From an uncultured Oscillospiraceae bacterium (GTDB lineage Bacteria; Bacillota; Clostridia; Oscillospirales; Acutalibacteraceae): 64,000 nt of DNA. Of this stretch, positions 44,601-52,364 are shown piece after piece (positions within the stretch are counted from its first letter, which is position 1; every line of letters starts with the position of its first letter). The position numbers were made by a program, and so were the translations under genes. The DNA lies in contig CASFCH010000027.1 in assembly GCA_949293315.1 (NCBI GenBank), positions 52,177-116,176 of the forward strand, read 5' to 3'. Under the pieces are notes generated by a model. The model was not told the origin of the DNA and searched no databases. It worked only from the letters and a program-made list of their open reading frames with translations.

Positions 44601-45415
44601 AGGGTGATGGGCTTGGCGTTGCGGCCCGTCTCTGTGCGGGCGACGATGTACTCGCGCCAGGCGTCCTCGATCGCCTTGGAGATCTTGCCGCCCTCGATGT
44701 CCACATTTTCGAGGATCGTCTGGAACGTGGTGTGGCGGCAGTGGTCGGACCAGTAGGTGTCGATCACACGCAGCTCCGTCACACTCGGGTCGCGTTTTTC
44801 CGTATCGCGGAAGTAGTCGCGGCAGAACTTGAGGTCCTCCACGCTCATGGCAAATCCCATCTGCGCGTGGTACACCTCCACCTGGAGCTCGCTGAAATTG
44901 ATAAAGCCCGCCACGCGTTTGACATCCTCCGGCACATCGCTGCGCATATCAAGGGAGTCAGGTACGCTCAAAGATGCCTCGCGGGACTCCACGGGGTTGA
45001 TGAGGTAGTGCTTGATCTGCTCAAACTGCGCGTCTGTGACTGCGCCTGTGAGCGCGATGATCTGCGCGCAGGTAATCGCGGGCCGCTCCTTGCAGGTCAG
45101 CAGGGCGCAGCACTGCGCGGCGGAGTCCGCGCGCTGGTCGTACTGGCCGGGGAGGAATTCCGTCGCGAACACGCGGCAGCCATTGAGCGCCGGGAGTGCG
45201 AAGGACACCGTGTCGGCGTTCGGCTCCGAGAAGACGGACGTCACCGCCGCCTGAAAGTCCCCGTCGCTGAGCCCGTCGACAAAATAGCGGTTGATGATAC
45301 GCACCGATTCAATGGATTTGATCCCCAGGGAATCGCGCAGGTCCGCCAGCATGCCCTGTGCCTCGATGTCAAAGCCGGGCCGCTTTTCCACATAGACTTG
45401 TCTGATCGTTGCCAT
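41657..45415 (-). CDS. purL: Phosphoribosylformylglycinamidine synthase, fused PurL-PurQ type
   Basis: A 1252-residue purine enzyme (step four of IMP synthesis), combining the synthetase and glutaminase in one chain. The synthetase part (about 1-990) has VEVYHAQMGFAMS and YWSDHCRHTTF, a Gly-rich ATP segment with GGRTGRDGCGGATGSSKAHD. The C-terminal glutaminase (about 1000-1252) has Cys1091 in GICNGFQ, His1158 and Glu1160 in SHGEGR, and VFPGTNCEYDTARAFE. Clostridia commonly carry this long form instead of separate PurL, PurQ and PurS. GGGGGT lies seven bases ahead of the ATG. Confidence 0.97.
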   Translation of the reverse strand: MATIRQVYVEKRPGFDIEAQGMLADLRDSLGIKSIESVRIINRYFVDGLSDGDFQAAVTSVFSEPNADTVSFALPALNGCRVFATEFLPGQYDQRADSAAQCCALLTCKERPAITCAQIIALTGAVTDAQFEQIKHYLINPVESREASLSVPDSLDMRSDVPEDVKRVAGFINFSELQVEVYHAQMGFAMSVEDLKFCRDYFRDTEKRDPSVTELRVIDTYWSDHCRHTTFQTILENVDIEGGKISKAIEDAWREYIVARTETGRNAKPITLMDMATIGAKALKQRGYACEVDESEEINACSIEVPVQIGGKTETYLIQFKNETHNHPTEIEPFGGAATCLGGAIRDPLSGRSYVYQAMRVTGSGNPLTPFEETIPGKLPQRKITLGAAKGYSSYGNQIGLSTGQVAEIYDEGYVAKRMEIGAVVAASPRKNVRRERPKPGDIIVLLGGRTGRDGCGGATGSSKAHDSASIETCGAEVQKGNPPTERKLQRLFRNPEASTLIKRCNDFGAGGVCVAIGELAPGLTVDLDKVPKKYDGLDGTELAISESQERMAVVLNPEDVKKFIRLAGEENLEATPVACVTEEPVLRMTWRGDEIVHITRAFLDTNGVTQKANALIAAADPADDYRTAVPAELRSVSGMDALKKNLSRLPVCSQKGLSERFDSSIGAATVLMPFAGKTQLTPENVMAAAVPTEEGAADTATVMSYGFIPGISKFSPFHGAAYAVVQSLVKLAASGADTRKAYLTFQEYFERLGTAPERWGKPAAALLGALTAQLNLNVASIGGKDSMSGSFNDLDVPPTLVSFAIAPAMGKDIHSCAFTGAGEVVLLKLPVCADTLVPDWARTKEFMENISALVRSGDLIAAGVVDEGGASAAVCKMAFGNELGFDFADGLTAEELYAPMAGCVVAQVCPGTDLAAFDFVRLGTVNENGTFSIGGETAAQYELVNAYTHTLESVFPTDANAPAPMTEIPLYTERSNAAPAIKTAKPRVIIPVFPGTNCEYDTARAFEKAGAETKILVMRNLTPADIDESIAALEREIRSAQILMIPGGFSGGDEPDGSGKFIATTLRSARVRDAVMELLNNRDGLALGICNGFQALIKVGLLPYGEIRETQPDDPTLTFNTIGRHVSQMVYTRITSVKSPWMSGVQAGDVHCIPVSHGEGRFVASEQWVRRLAENGQIATQYVDLSGAPAADMPFNPNGSVCAIEGITSPDGRVLGKMGHSERSINGALYKNVPGVKDQQIFASGVAYFTK

Positions 45416-45492
45416 AGTCGTTACCCCCGTCCGAAATTTTGCTGGATGCCAGCTGCCGTATATATTTAAAGGTTTGGCGTTTGTTTCATTTT

Positions 45493-45521
45493 ATTTTATC
45501 ATATTTGACCCGGTTATGGAA
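45493..45521 (-). promoter_or_regulatory. Likely promoter of purL
   Basis: On the minus strand TTCCAT (45516-45521), 17 bp, TAAAAT (45493-45498). The -35 is weak, which may mean activator or repressor control; no PurR or purine-riboswitch signature was recognised in the ~80-nt leader. Confidence 0.4.
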
Positions 45522-45579
45522 GCAAAAATCCGGCCCCTGCCCGCTTTTCATGGAAAGAGAACAGACGCCGGGGGATTTG

Positions 45580-47001
45580 TCAGGATTCTTTTGTGCGTTC
45601 CGCGTCCGCCTGACCGGCCTTTTCCGCCTCCCGGGCGCGCATCTGGCGCAGCACCCGGCGGAAGGAGTAGGCGAACATGCTCACCGTGGTGATCACGGCG
45701 ATGGTATCCGCCACCGGCTCCGCAAGAAATACTCCGACCACCTTGTCGGAGACAAAGTTCGGCAGGATGTAGATCAGCGGAATCAGGAGGAAGACCTTGC
45801 GCAGCAGGGCGAGGAAGAGGGAGGTCTTCGCATTGCCCAGTGCGATGAAGGTCTGCTGGCAGGCGGTCTGTGCGCCCAGCAGGAAGGTGGCGCCCATGTA
45901 GATGCGCATCAGCGGCGCGGTGTATGCCTTGAGCTGTGCGTCGTCCGTGAAAAAGGCGGAAAACAGGTCCGGGAAAATCTGACACACCAGCCAGAAAATG
46001 GTGGTGTAGATCACGCTGCTGATCAGCAGGAGCTTGAAGGTGCGCCGGACACGATCGGTATTCCCCGCGCCGTAGTTGAAGCCGATGATCGGCTGGGAGC
46101 CCTGCGTCAGGCCCTGCACGGGCATCCAGATGAACTGCATCACGCTCGTGAGGATGGACATCGCGCCCACAGCCAGATCGCCGCCGTATTTGAGCAGCGA
46201 GGTGTTGAAGCACACGATCAGCGCGCTCTCCGTAAACTGCATGATAAACGGGGAGAGGCCCAGCGCCACACAGGGGCCGAGCACCTTGAAGTCGGGGCGC
46301 ATGCTCTTCAGGCGCAGGCGGAGCCCCGTCTTCCCGGAGGAGAGAAAGCGTACCACCCACACCGCGGAGACCGCCTGCGAAATGATCGTGGCCAGAGCGG
46401 CCCCCTGCACGCCCATGTGAAACGCGAAAATAAAGATCGGGTCCAGCACGATGTTGCACACGGCGCCGATCAAAACGGTGAGCATACTGGTGCGGGCAAA
46501 GCCCTGTGCGGTGATAAAGGCGTTCAGACCCAGCGCCGCCTGGACGAAGATCGTCCCCAGCGTGTAGATGTTCATGTACTCGAGCGCATAGCCGATTGTA
46601 TTCTCACTCGCCCCGAAGAACATCAGGATCGGGCGGTTAAAGAGCAGCAGCACGGCGGTGAGTACTACCGACAGGGTGATCAGCAGGGATGTGCAGTTGC
46701 CCAGCACCTTCTGCGCGCCCTCACGGTCTCCGCGCCCGAGCAGGATGGAGGCGCGCGGCGCGCCGCCCATGCTTGCGAGCATCGCGAAGGCGGAGATCGC
46801 GGTGATCAGCGGCATGGTGACCCCCACGCCGGTGAGCGCCTGCGGGCCGATGCCCTCAATGTGGCCGATGTACATCCGGTCCACTACATTATATAACACG
46901 TTGATGATCTGCGCGGTGATCGCAGGTACGGCGAGGGAGAAGAGCAGCTTTCCAATGCTCCTGGTGCCGAGCTCGCGGTCTTTTTCACTCTGTGTGTGCA
47001 T
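45580..47001 (-). CDS. MATE-family efflux transporter
   Basis: A 473-residue membrane protein of about 12 helices in two similar halves. The N-terminus LLFSLAVPAITAQIINVLYNVVDRMYIGH is the standard MATE opening and AMLASMGGAPRASILLGRGDREGA a conserved block, repeated in the second half by GAGNTDRVRRTFKLLL. It exports drugs or metabolites by sodium or proton exchange; the substrate is unknown. The gene is divergent from a PPC-domain protein gene. Confidence 0.92.
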   Translation of the reverse strand: MHTQSEKDRELGTRSIGKLLFSLAVPAITAQIINVLYNVVDRMYIGHIEGIGPQALTGVGVTMPLITAISAFAMLASMGGAPRASILLGRGDREGAQKVLGNCTSLLITLSVVLTAVLLLFNRPILMFFGASENTIGYALEYMNIYTLGTIFVQAALGLNAFITAQGFARTSMLTVLIGAVCNIVLDPIFIFAFHMGVQGAALATIISQAVSAVWVVRFLSSGKTGLRLRLKSMRPDFKVLGPCVALGLSPFIMQFTESALIVCFNTSLLKYGGDLAVGAMSILTSVMQFIWMPVQGLTQGSQPIIGFNYGAGNTDRVRRTFKLLLISSVIYTTIFWLVCQIFPDLFSAFFTDDAQLKAYTAPLMRIYMGATFLLGAQTACQQTFIALGNAKTSLFLALLRKVFLLIPLIYILPNFVSDKVVGVFLAEPVADTIAVITTVSMFAYSFRRVLRQMRAREAEKAGQADAERTKES

Positions 47002-47007
47002 CTGTCC

Positions 47008-47036
47008 TTGCGTCCTTTCGTTGGGGAGTTTATAAT
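47008..47036 (+). promoter_or_regulatory. Sigma-A promoter of PPC-domain gene
   Basis: TTGCGT (47008-47013), 17 bp, perfect TATAAT (47031-47036), close upstream of the ribosome binding site at 47061. Confidence 0.65.
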
Positions 47037-47074
47037 GATAAGGAGAATTGTGTACAGCTAAAGGAGGAAAAACG

Positions 47075-47506
47075 ATGGAGTATCAAATGGAGAAGGATGT
47101 CTGCGTACTCCGCCTGGAGCCGGGGGAGGAGATCCTTGCGTGCATCGAACAGGTCTGCGCTCAGGAGGAGATCCGGGCAGGATATGTGGCCTCCGCAGTG
47201 GGCGCTCTGCGCGCCGCGACGGTGGGCCTCTATGATCTGGGGCAAAAGCAGTTTCTGGCCCACACGATCGGCAAGCCGCTGGAGCTTGTCAGCCTGAGCG
47301 GGAATATCAGCAGGATGGAAGGCGCGGTCTATACGCACCTGCACGCCGTGGTCGCAGATAAAAATGCGGCCGTATACGGCGGCCATCTCTCGCGCGCCGT
47401 CATCAGTGCGACGGCGGAGATCGTGCTCAGGCGCATTCCGCTGGAGCTGGGGCGCCGTCCGGACCCGGAGACGGGGCTCAATCTGATTACATTCCGCGCC
47501 CCGTAA
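47075..47506 (+). CDS. PPC-domain (DUF296) DNA-binding protein
   Basis: A 143-residue protein, starting at ATG 47075 with AAAGGAGG upstream. It is a single PPC/DUF296 domain, with His88 and His90 in THLHAVVAD and His104 in YGGHLSRA, a putative metal site, and a compact trimer-type fold. The plant AHL proteins use this domain beside AT-hooks; in bacteria the domain stands alone and its role is not well settled. No AT-hook or extra domain here. Confidence 0.82.
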   Translation: MEYQMEKDVCVLRLEPGEEILACIEQVCAQEEIRAGYVASAVGALRAATVGLYDLGQKQFLAHTIGKPLELVSLSGNISRMEGAVYTHLHAVVADKNAAVYGGHLSRAVISATAEIVLRRIPLELGRRPDPETGLNLITFRAP

Positions 47507-47521
47507 GTGCAAAGGCCATGG

Positions 47522-47550
47522 AACAGCCCGCGGCAGCGCCGCGGGCTGTT
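47522..47550. terminator. GC-rich hairpin between PPC gene and pyk
   Basis: AACAGCCCGCGGC (47522-47534) and GCCGCGGGCTGTT (47538-47550) form a perfect 13-bp stem with a 3-nt loop. No clear T-run on either side, so it may be weak or processing-related. Both converging genes end beside it. Confidence 0.6.
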
Positions 47551-47569
47551 GATGTCACGGTGGATTTTG

Positions 47570-49321
47570 TCATTTTGTCTCCGGCTTGTCGGCGGCGGAG
47601 ACGGTGCCGTGCTCTGCGTCAATGTTGACGGTGACGCCGGAGCGGAGCATACGGCTGGCGTTGGACGCCCCAATGATGACCGGGATATCCAGCAGCAGCC
47701 CGGCAATGGCGATCGGGGAGTTGCGGCTGTTGTTCTCCGTGATAACGCCGGCGGCGCGCCGCATGATGGGCATCAGGTCGCCGGAGCCGTCCGGGATGAC
47801 GAGGATGTCGCCGTCCTTGAACTTCTCCTGCGCCTGTTTTTCGTCGCGGCAGACGCACAGCTTGGCGACGGCGGTCTTCTTGTTCAGCCCGCGCCCGGAC
47901 GCCAGAATGTGCCCCGCCATCTGGACCTTCATCATATTGGTGGTGCCGGAGATCCCCAGCGGGACGCCCGCTGTGATCACGGCGATGTCGCCGCTTTTGA
48001 GCAGGCCGGCGTCCACGGCGGTGTCGATGGCCGTGTCAAACAGCTCGTCGGTGGTCTTTTTCTCATCCATCAGCAGCGGCTGAATGCCCCAGCACAGGTT
48101 CATCTGATTGCACACGCGCTCGCTGGTGGTGCAGCAGATGATCGGGCTCGACGGGCGGAATTTGGAGACCATGCGCGCCGTCTGGCCGGACTTTGTCACC
48201 GTGATGATCGCCTGTGCGTGAATGTCGCGCGCAGTGGTGCATGTCGCGTGGGAGATGGCGCTCGTGACGTCCTGCTTCCCGTCGCTGAGGTTGGCCCGGT
48301 GGTCATAGTCGATGTCGCGCTCGGCGCGCTCGGCGATCTTGGCCATGGTCTTCACGGCCTCCACCGGATAGAGGCCCGCGGCCGTCTCGCCGGAGAGCAT
48401 GATAGCGCTCGTGCCGTCGTAGATCGCGTTGGCCACGTCGGCCGCCTCGGCGCGGGTGGGGCGCGGATTCTTGATCATGGAGTCGAGCATCTGCGTGGCC
48501 GTGATGACCGGCTTGCCCTGGGCATATACGCGCTCGATGATCTTTTTCTGAATGACGGGCACGTCCTCGAGCGGGATCTCCACGCCCATGTCGCCGCGGG
48601 CGACCATGATCCCGTCAGAAACCTTGATGATCTCGTCGATATTGCGCACGCCCTCGACGTTTTCAATCTTGGCGATGATGTTGATATTGCTGCACTTTTC
48701 CTCCTCCAGAATGGCGCGGATCTGAAGGATGTCCTCCGCGCTGCGCGTGAAGGAGGCGGCGATAAAGTCGAAACCGTTGTGGATGCCGAAGATGATGTCA
48801 TCCCGGTCTTTGTCGCTGACGAACGGCATGGAGAGCGTGGTGCCGGGCGCGTTGACGCCCTTGGTATCGGACAGGCGGCCGCCGTTCTGGACGCGGCAGT
48901 GGATGTCCCCATCCTGCACCCGCTCCACAGTAAGGCCAATCAGGCCGTCGTCGATCAGGAGCGTCGCGCCGGGGCGGACATCCTTGGCCAGCAGCGGGCA
49001 GTTGACATACACGTGCGTCTCGTCCCCCGGCTCCTCCCGCTGTGTCAGGACAAAGGACTGCCCCTTCTTCAGTGTGACAAAGCCGCCGGCGAATTTTCCG
49101 ATGCGGATCTCCGGCCCCTTGGTGTCCAGCAGGGCGGCGATGGGCAGGCCGTGCTTGCGGCGCAGGCGGTCGAGCACCTCCAGCCGGCGCAAGTGGTCCG
49201 CCTGATTTCCGTGCGAAAAGTTGAACCGGGCCACATTCATCCCGGCCAGCATCATGTCTTCCAGTATTTTTTCATCGTCCGTCGCCGGACCGAGCGTACA
49301 TACGATCTTCGTTTTCCTCAT
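47570..49321 (-). CDS. pyk: Pyruvate kinase with C-terminal PEP-utilising domain
   Basis: A 583-residue enzyme making pyruvate and ATP from PEP and ADP. Start ATG 49321 (GAGGAG 11 bases ahead), MRKTKIVCTLGPATDDEK. Core motifs: ARFNFSHG, ARGDMGVEIPLEDVP, MLDSMIKNPRPTRAEAADVANAIYDG. After the allosteric domain the extra ~110 residues (LDIPVIIGASNAS...) form a PEP-utilising, histidine-type domain as in the Bacillus enzyme. Divergent from tyrA. Confidence 0.96.
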   Translation of the reverse strand: MRKTKIVCTLGPATDDEKILEDMMLAGMNVARFNFSHGNQADHLRRLEVLDRLRRKHGLPIAALLDTKGPEIRIGKFAGGFVTLKKGQSFVLTQREEPGDETHVYVNCPLLAKDVRPGATLLIDDGLIGLTVERVQDGDIHCRVQNGGRLSDTKGVNAPGTTLSMPFVSDKDRDDIIFGIHNGFDFIAASFTRSAEDILQIRAILEEEKCSNINIIAKIENVEGVRNIDEIIKVSDGIMVARGDMGVEIPLEDVPVIQKKIIERVYAQGKPVITATQMLDSMIKNPRPTRAEAADVANAIYDGTSAIMLSGETAAGLYPVEAVKTMAKIAERAERDIDYDHRANLSDGKQDVTSAISHATCTTARDIHAQAIITVTKSGQTARMVSKFRPSSPIICCTTSERVCNQMNLCWGIQPLLMDEKKTTDELFDTAIDTAVDAGLLKSGDIAVITAGVPLGISGTTNMMKVQMAGHILASGRGLNKKTAVAKLCVCRDEKQAQEKFKDGDILVIPDGSGDLMPIMRRAAGVITENNSRNSPIAIAGLLLDIPVIIGASNASRMLRSGVTVNIDAEHGTVSAADKPETK

Positions 49322-49373
49322 ATGTTGATTCACTCCTCTGCACACAAAAAAGGAACAACTTACTCCATTATTT

Positions 49374-49402
49374 ATTTTATCACGTTGTTCGTCCGCTTTC
49401 AA
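49374..49402 (-). promoter_or_regulatory. Sigma-A promoter of pyk
   Basis: On the minus strand a perfect TTGAAA (49397-49402), 17 bp, TAAAAT (49374-49379). Leader of about 45 nt to the ATG at 49321. Confidence 0.75.
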
Positions 49403-49486
49403 ACGCTTTTCTGTCCAAATTCGGGCGGGCGGGCATTTGGATATTTTGTCTATTTGACGAATCTGAGCACCGCCGGCGGAAAGGGA

Positions 49487-49515
49487 TTCCCCTGTATTCA
49501 AAAACGTGGTACAAT
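49487..49515 (+). promoter_or_regulatory. Promoter of tyrA
   Basis: TTCCCC (49487-49492), 17 bp, TACAAT (49510-49515). The -35 is weak. Start codon GTG 49554. Confidence 0.5.
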
Positions 49516-49553
49516 AAAAACGAAAACAGCAGACGGACTCGGGGAGTGATCGT

Positions 49554-50363
49554 GTGAAAATCGCTGTGGTTGGCCTGGGACTGATCGGCGCTTCGCTGGC
49601 AAAGGCGATCCGCCGCCGCACCGGCAATACCGTCTACGGCCTGGATATCGATCCGGAGACCTGCAAAAAGGCCAAGGCGGGCAAATATGTGGATAAAATC
49701 ATTGCGCCGGACGCGCTGGTTAAGGCGGATGTCACCTTTATCTGCCTGTATCCGGAGGATACGGTGCGCTTTGTGCTGGACAACCTCCACAACTTCCGTC
49801 TGGGGTCGGCGGTGATCGATACCTGCGGCGTCAAGCGCGTCATTGCGGACAGGCTTCATGATCCCCTGCGGGCGGCGGGCATCCACTTTGTCGGCGCGCA
49901 TCCCATGGCGGGGCGCGAGGTGTCGGGGATCGACGGCGCGATGGAGGAGCTCTTCGACGGGGCGAGCTTTATTGTGACGCCCTTTGACGATACGCCGCAG
50001 GATCTGCTCAAGGAGGTGAGCGCGCTCGCGCGGGGGATCGGCTTTGGCCGGGTGGTGCACACCACGCCGGAGCACCACGACGAGGTGATCGCCTATACCT
50101 CCCAGCTTGCGCATCTCGTCTCCAACGCGTATGCCAAGAGCCCCTCCCGCAAGAAGCACAAAGGGTTCAGCGCGGGCAGCTATAAGGATTTGACGCGTGT
50201 GGCAAAGATGAACAACCGCCTGTGGGTCCAGCTCTTTATGGACAACAGCGGCCCGCTGATCGAGGAATTAGACGAGATGATTGCACACCTCACGGAATAC
50301 CGGGACGCCCTTGCGGCGCACGATGCGGAAAAGCTGGACGCCGCGATTACGCTGAACAAATAA
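49554..50363 (+). CDS. tyrA: Prephenate dehydrogenase (TyrA)
   Basis: A 269-residue enzyme of tyrosine synthesis converting prephenate to 4-hydroxyphenylpyruvate. Start GTG 49554 with GGGGAG upstream. It has the N-terminal Rossmann motif VGLGLIGASLAKAI (residues 5-18) and the substrate loop with FVGAHPMAGREVSGIDGA, where HPMAG carries the catalytic His. It has no ACT domain, unlike larger Bacillus TyrA, so feedback control would differ. The C-terminal half is the helical dimerisation domain. Confidence 0.92.
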   Translation: MKIAVVGLGLIGASLAKAIRRRTGNTVYGLDIDPETCKKAKAGKYVDKIIAPDALVKADVTFICLYPEDTVRFVLDNLHNFRLGSAVIDTCGVKRVIADRLHDPLRAAGIHFVGAHPMAGREVSGIDGAMEELFDGASFIVTPFDDTPQDLLKEVSALARGIGFGRVVHTTPEHHDEVIAYTSQLAHLVSNAYAKSPSRKKHKGFSAGSYKDLTRVAKMNNRLWVQLFMDNSGPLIEELDEMIAHLTEYRDALAAHDAEKLDAAITLNK

Positions 50364-50386
50364 CCGAGCAGTTCTATTTTTATCAT

Positions 50387-50420
50387 GAAGCCCGAGGCGG
50401 ATGCGCGGGCTTCTTTTTTT
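50387..50420 (+). terminator. Terminator of tyrA
   Basis: GAAGCCCG (50387-50394) and CGGGCTTC (50406-50413) form a stem, followed by TTTTTTT. Confidence 0.85.
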
Positions 50421-50464
50421 GTTTTGCGGATGCGGATAATGAACGGAAAGACACAAATGCAGGG

Positions 50465-50503
50465 TTGACATTTATTCTATTTGTATTATAATAAATAATA
50501 CAA
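50465..50503 (+). promoter_or_regulatory. Consensus promoter with overlapping GntR operator
   Basis: Perfect TTGACA (50465-50470), 16 bp, perfect TATAAT (50487-50492). A perfect 9-bp inverted repeat TTGTATTAT (50481-50489) / ATAATACAA (50495-50503) with a 5-bp centre covers the -10. A regulator bound here would block RNA polymerase. The downstream gene encodes a GntR-type repressor. Confidence 0.75.
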
Positions 50504-50525
50504 AAATAGAAAGGCGGTGATGCTC

Positions 50526-50918
50526 TTGCGTTTGGAGATCGATCTGGCAGGGGATGTCCCGATCTACCGGCAGATTCGCGACCAGATTGTACGCGGGGCG
50601 GCATCCGGCGCCATCGCGCCGGGGGAGCAGCTGCCCACGGTACGGCAGCTCGCAGCGGATCTGGGGGTAAATCCCATGACGGTCAACAAGGCCTATGCAC
50701 TGCTCAAGGCGGAGGGGATGATCGCCATGAACCGGCGGCGGGGCGCGCAGCTGTGCGATATCACATCGCGCCGGAGCGGGCTGGATGATTCGTCTGACAG
50801 CCGGGCGCTCCAGTTGATTGCCGAGGCGCGCGCAAAGGGCGTGCCAAAGCAGGAGCTGCTCACCCGGATTACCTTGTTGGCAGATGACCTGTACAACGGA
50901 GAGGGGGAGACAAAATGA
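50526..50918 (+). CDS. GntR-family transcriptional regulator (YtrA type)
   Basis: A short (130 residues) GntR regulator. Likely start TTG 50526: AAAGGCGG lies eight bases before it, whereas the ATG at 50520 is only two bases away. The winged helix runs from about residue 8 to 70 (PIYRQIRDQIVRG, PTVRQLAADLGVNPMTVNKAYALLKAEG). A short C-terminal helical tail replaces a ligand domain, as in YtrA-type proteins that control ABC or membrane-protein operons. It overlaps the next gene by ATGA. It probably represses itself through the palindrome at 50481-50503. Confidence 0.9.
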   Translation: MRLEIDLAGDVPIYRQIRDQIVRGAASGAIAPGEQLPTVRQLAADLGVNPMTVNKAYALLKAEGMIAMNRRRGAQLCDITSRRSGLDDSSDSRALQLIAEARAKGVPKQELLTRITLLADDLYNGEGETK

Positions 50919-52291
50919 TCTGGATTTTCCTTGTCATACTCTGGGCGATTCTTGCAGTGGTGATGAGCGCCGGGCTGATCTCGGTGCGCCGCGGGCCGCG
51001 CGTGCTTGGGGTGGCATTCCCCGCGGAGAAGGCACATGCTCCTGAAGTGAATCGGATCGTACGCATCGACCGGATCGGGATCGCAGCGGTGTCTGTGGGG
51101 ACGGCGGCGGCCGGTTTTCTGCTGCTCTTGCCCCCGGCGCGGGACGGTGCGGAACTCTGGGTGCTGCTACTGGTGATCGTGGATCTGGTGCTATCAGGGC
51201 TCGTGCACAGCATCGCCCGGCGCAGGCTTCTGATGCTGCGTATGCAGCGGGGATGGATGCCGCCCCTGCGCAAAACAGCCTCCGCCGAGCTGGGGGTCAG
51301 CCGTGACAAGGCAAAGCGCGCCCTGCCCGCTGCCCCCGTGTGGGTGTGTCTGGTGTTGAGCTTTGCGCCTGCTATATTTTTGATCGCGTTCCCGGATCTG
51401 CGCGTTCAATTCCCGCTGCCATTTGCTTTTCTGGGGCCTCTTTGCCAGCTCGCTACCGTCGCGCTCTATTATCAGATGCGCAATCTGCCCGTGCGGACGA
51501 AGGGGGAGGATCCCGGCGCTCAGGCGGCCTTTGCACAGCAATATATCCGGCTCCAATCGGGGAGCGCCGTCATTGCTGCGGCGGGGATGCTCATATTCTG
51601 GCTGCTGTTCTTCCTATCGCTAACCGTACTGCGGCTGCCGGTTCTCGCGCTGATTTCGGCGCTGCTGATGATTGCAGCTGATGTTGTCGCGGCCTATTGG
51701 CAGCACCGGCGCCTGCGCCGGTTGGAACGAGCCCATAACCGGGTAGCGGACGACACGGATCCCACACCCGAGGCGGAGTGGAAGTGGGGCTGCTACTATA
51801 ATCCCGCCGATCCGCGTATCTTTGTCCCCAAACCCGTGGAGAGCCTCGGCTGGACGGTGAATATCGGCCGCCCTGCGGGCAAGGCGATCCTGTTTGGAAT
51901 ACTTGCTCTGATCGCCGTTATCGCCGCAGCTGTTGTCGGAATGAGTTGTTTGGGTTTTTCCGTAACCGTTGGGGAGGCACAGATCGAAATGGAGGCGCCG
52001 CTCTATGGCCTGATTGTTGAGCGCGATCAGGTGGAGTCCGTTGAACTGGTCCAAGAGCTGCCTGCAAATGGTACGCGCACCAACGGCTATGGCGGCCTTT
52101 CAAAAAGTTATGGCCATTTCAATTTTGACGGCTACGGCGCGTGTATGCTGTATGTTTACAACGATACGGGAACGTTCATCCAGCTGGACATGACAGGGGA
52201 TGACCCGGCCTATGTGTTCCTCAATGCTGAAACCGTGGGGGAAACCGAGGCGCTGTATGAGGAGATTCGGCAGTGGCTTACAGCTGAATGA
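50915..52291 (+). CDS. DUF1648/DUF5808 membrane protein
   Basis: A 458-residue membrane protein with about six to eight helices (for example residues 3-25, 60-76, 82-100, 150-180, 215-255, 320-345). A central soluble motif WKWGCYYNPADPRIFVPKPVESLGWTVNIGRP (about 288-320) is the DUF5808 signature, and the N-terminal region is DUF1648-like. The C-terminal ~100 residues look like a small beta domain outside the membrane. It is coupled by ATGA to the GntR gene, as such proteins usually are. The function is not known; bacitracin or envelope-stress roles have been suggested for relatives. Confidence 0.78.
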   Translation: MIWIFLVILWAILAVVMSAGLISVRRGPRVLGVAFPAEKAHAPEVNRIVRIDRIGIAAVSVGTAAAGFLLLLPPARDGAELWVLLLVIVDLVLSGLVHSIARRRLLMLRMQRGWMPPLRKTASAELGVSRDKAKRALPAAPVWVCLVLSFAPAIFLIAFPDLRVQFPLPFAFLGPLCQLATVALYYQMRNLPVRTKGEDPGAQAAFAQQYIRLQSGSAVIAAAGMLIFWLLFFLSLTVLRLPVLALISALLMIAADVVAAYWQHRRLRRLERAHNRVADDTDPTPEAEWKWGCYYNPADPRIFVPKPVESLGWTVNIGRPAGKAILFGILALIAVIAAAVVGMSCLGFSVTVGEAQIEMEAPLYGLIVERDQVESVELVQELPANGTRTNGYGGLSKSYGHFNFDGYGACMLYVYNDTGTFIQLDMTGDDPAYVFLNAETVGETEALYEEIRQWLTAE

Positions 52292-52324
52292 ACGGTGTAA
52301 AATTGAATCGCGGCAGGCAAAAAA

Positions 52325-52361
52325 CCGCCCCTCGATAAGCGAGGGGCGGCTCCGTTTTTAA
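52325..52361. terminator. Bidirectional terminator
   Basis: CCGCCCCTCG (52325-52334) and CGAGGGGCGG (52340-52349) form a perfect 10-bp stem. AAAAAA is on the left and CTCCGTTTTT on the right, so it serves both converging genes. Confidence 0.85.
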
Positions 52362-52364
52362 TCT

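Noticed and set aside
43451..45469. 672-residue plus-strand reading frame opposite purL
   Set aside because: Antisense to a certain purL gene, with no ribosome binding site or domain.
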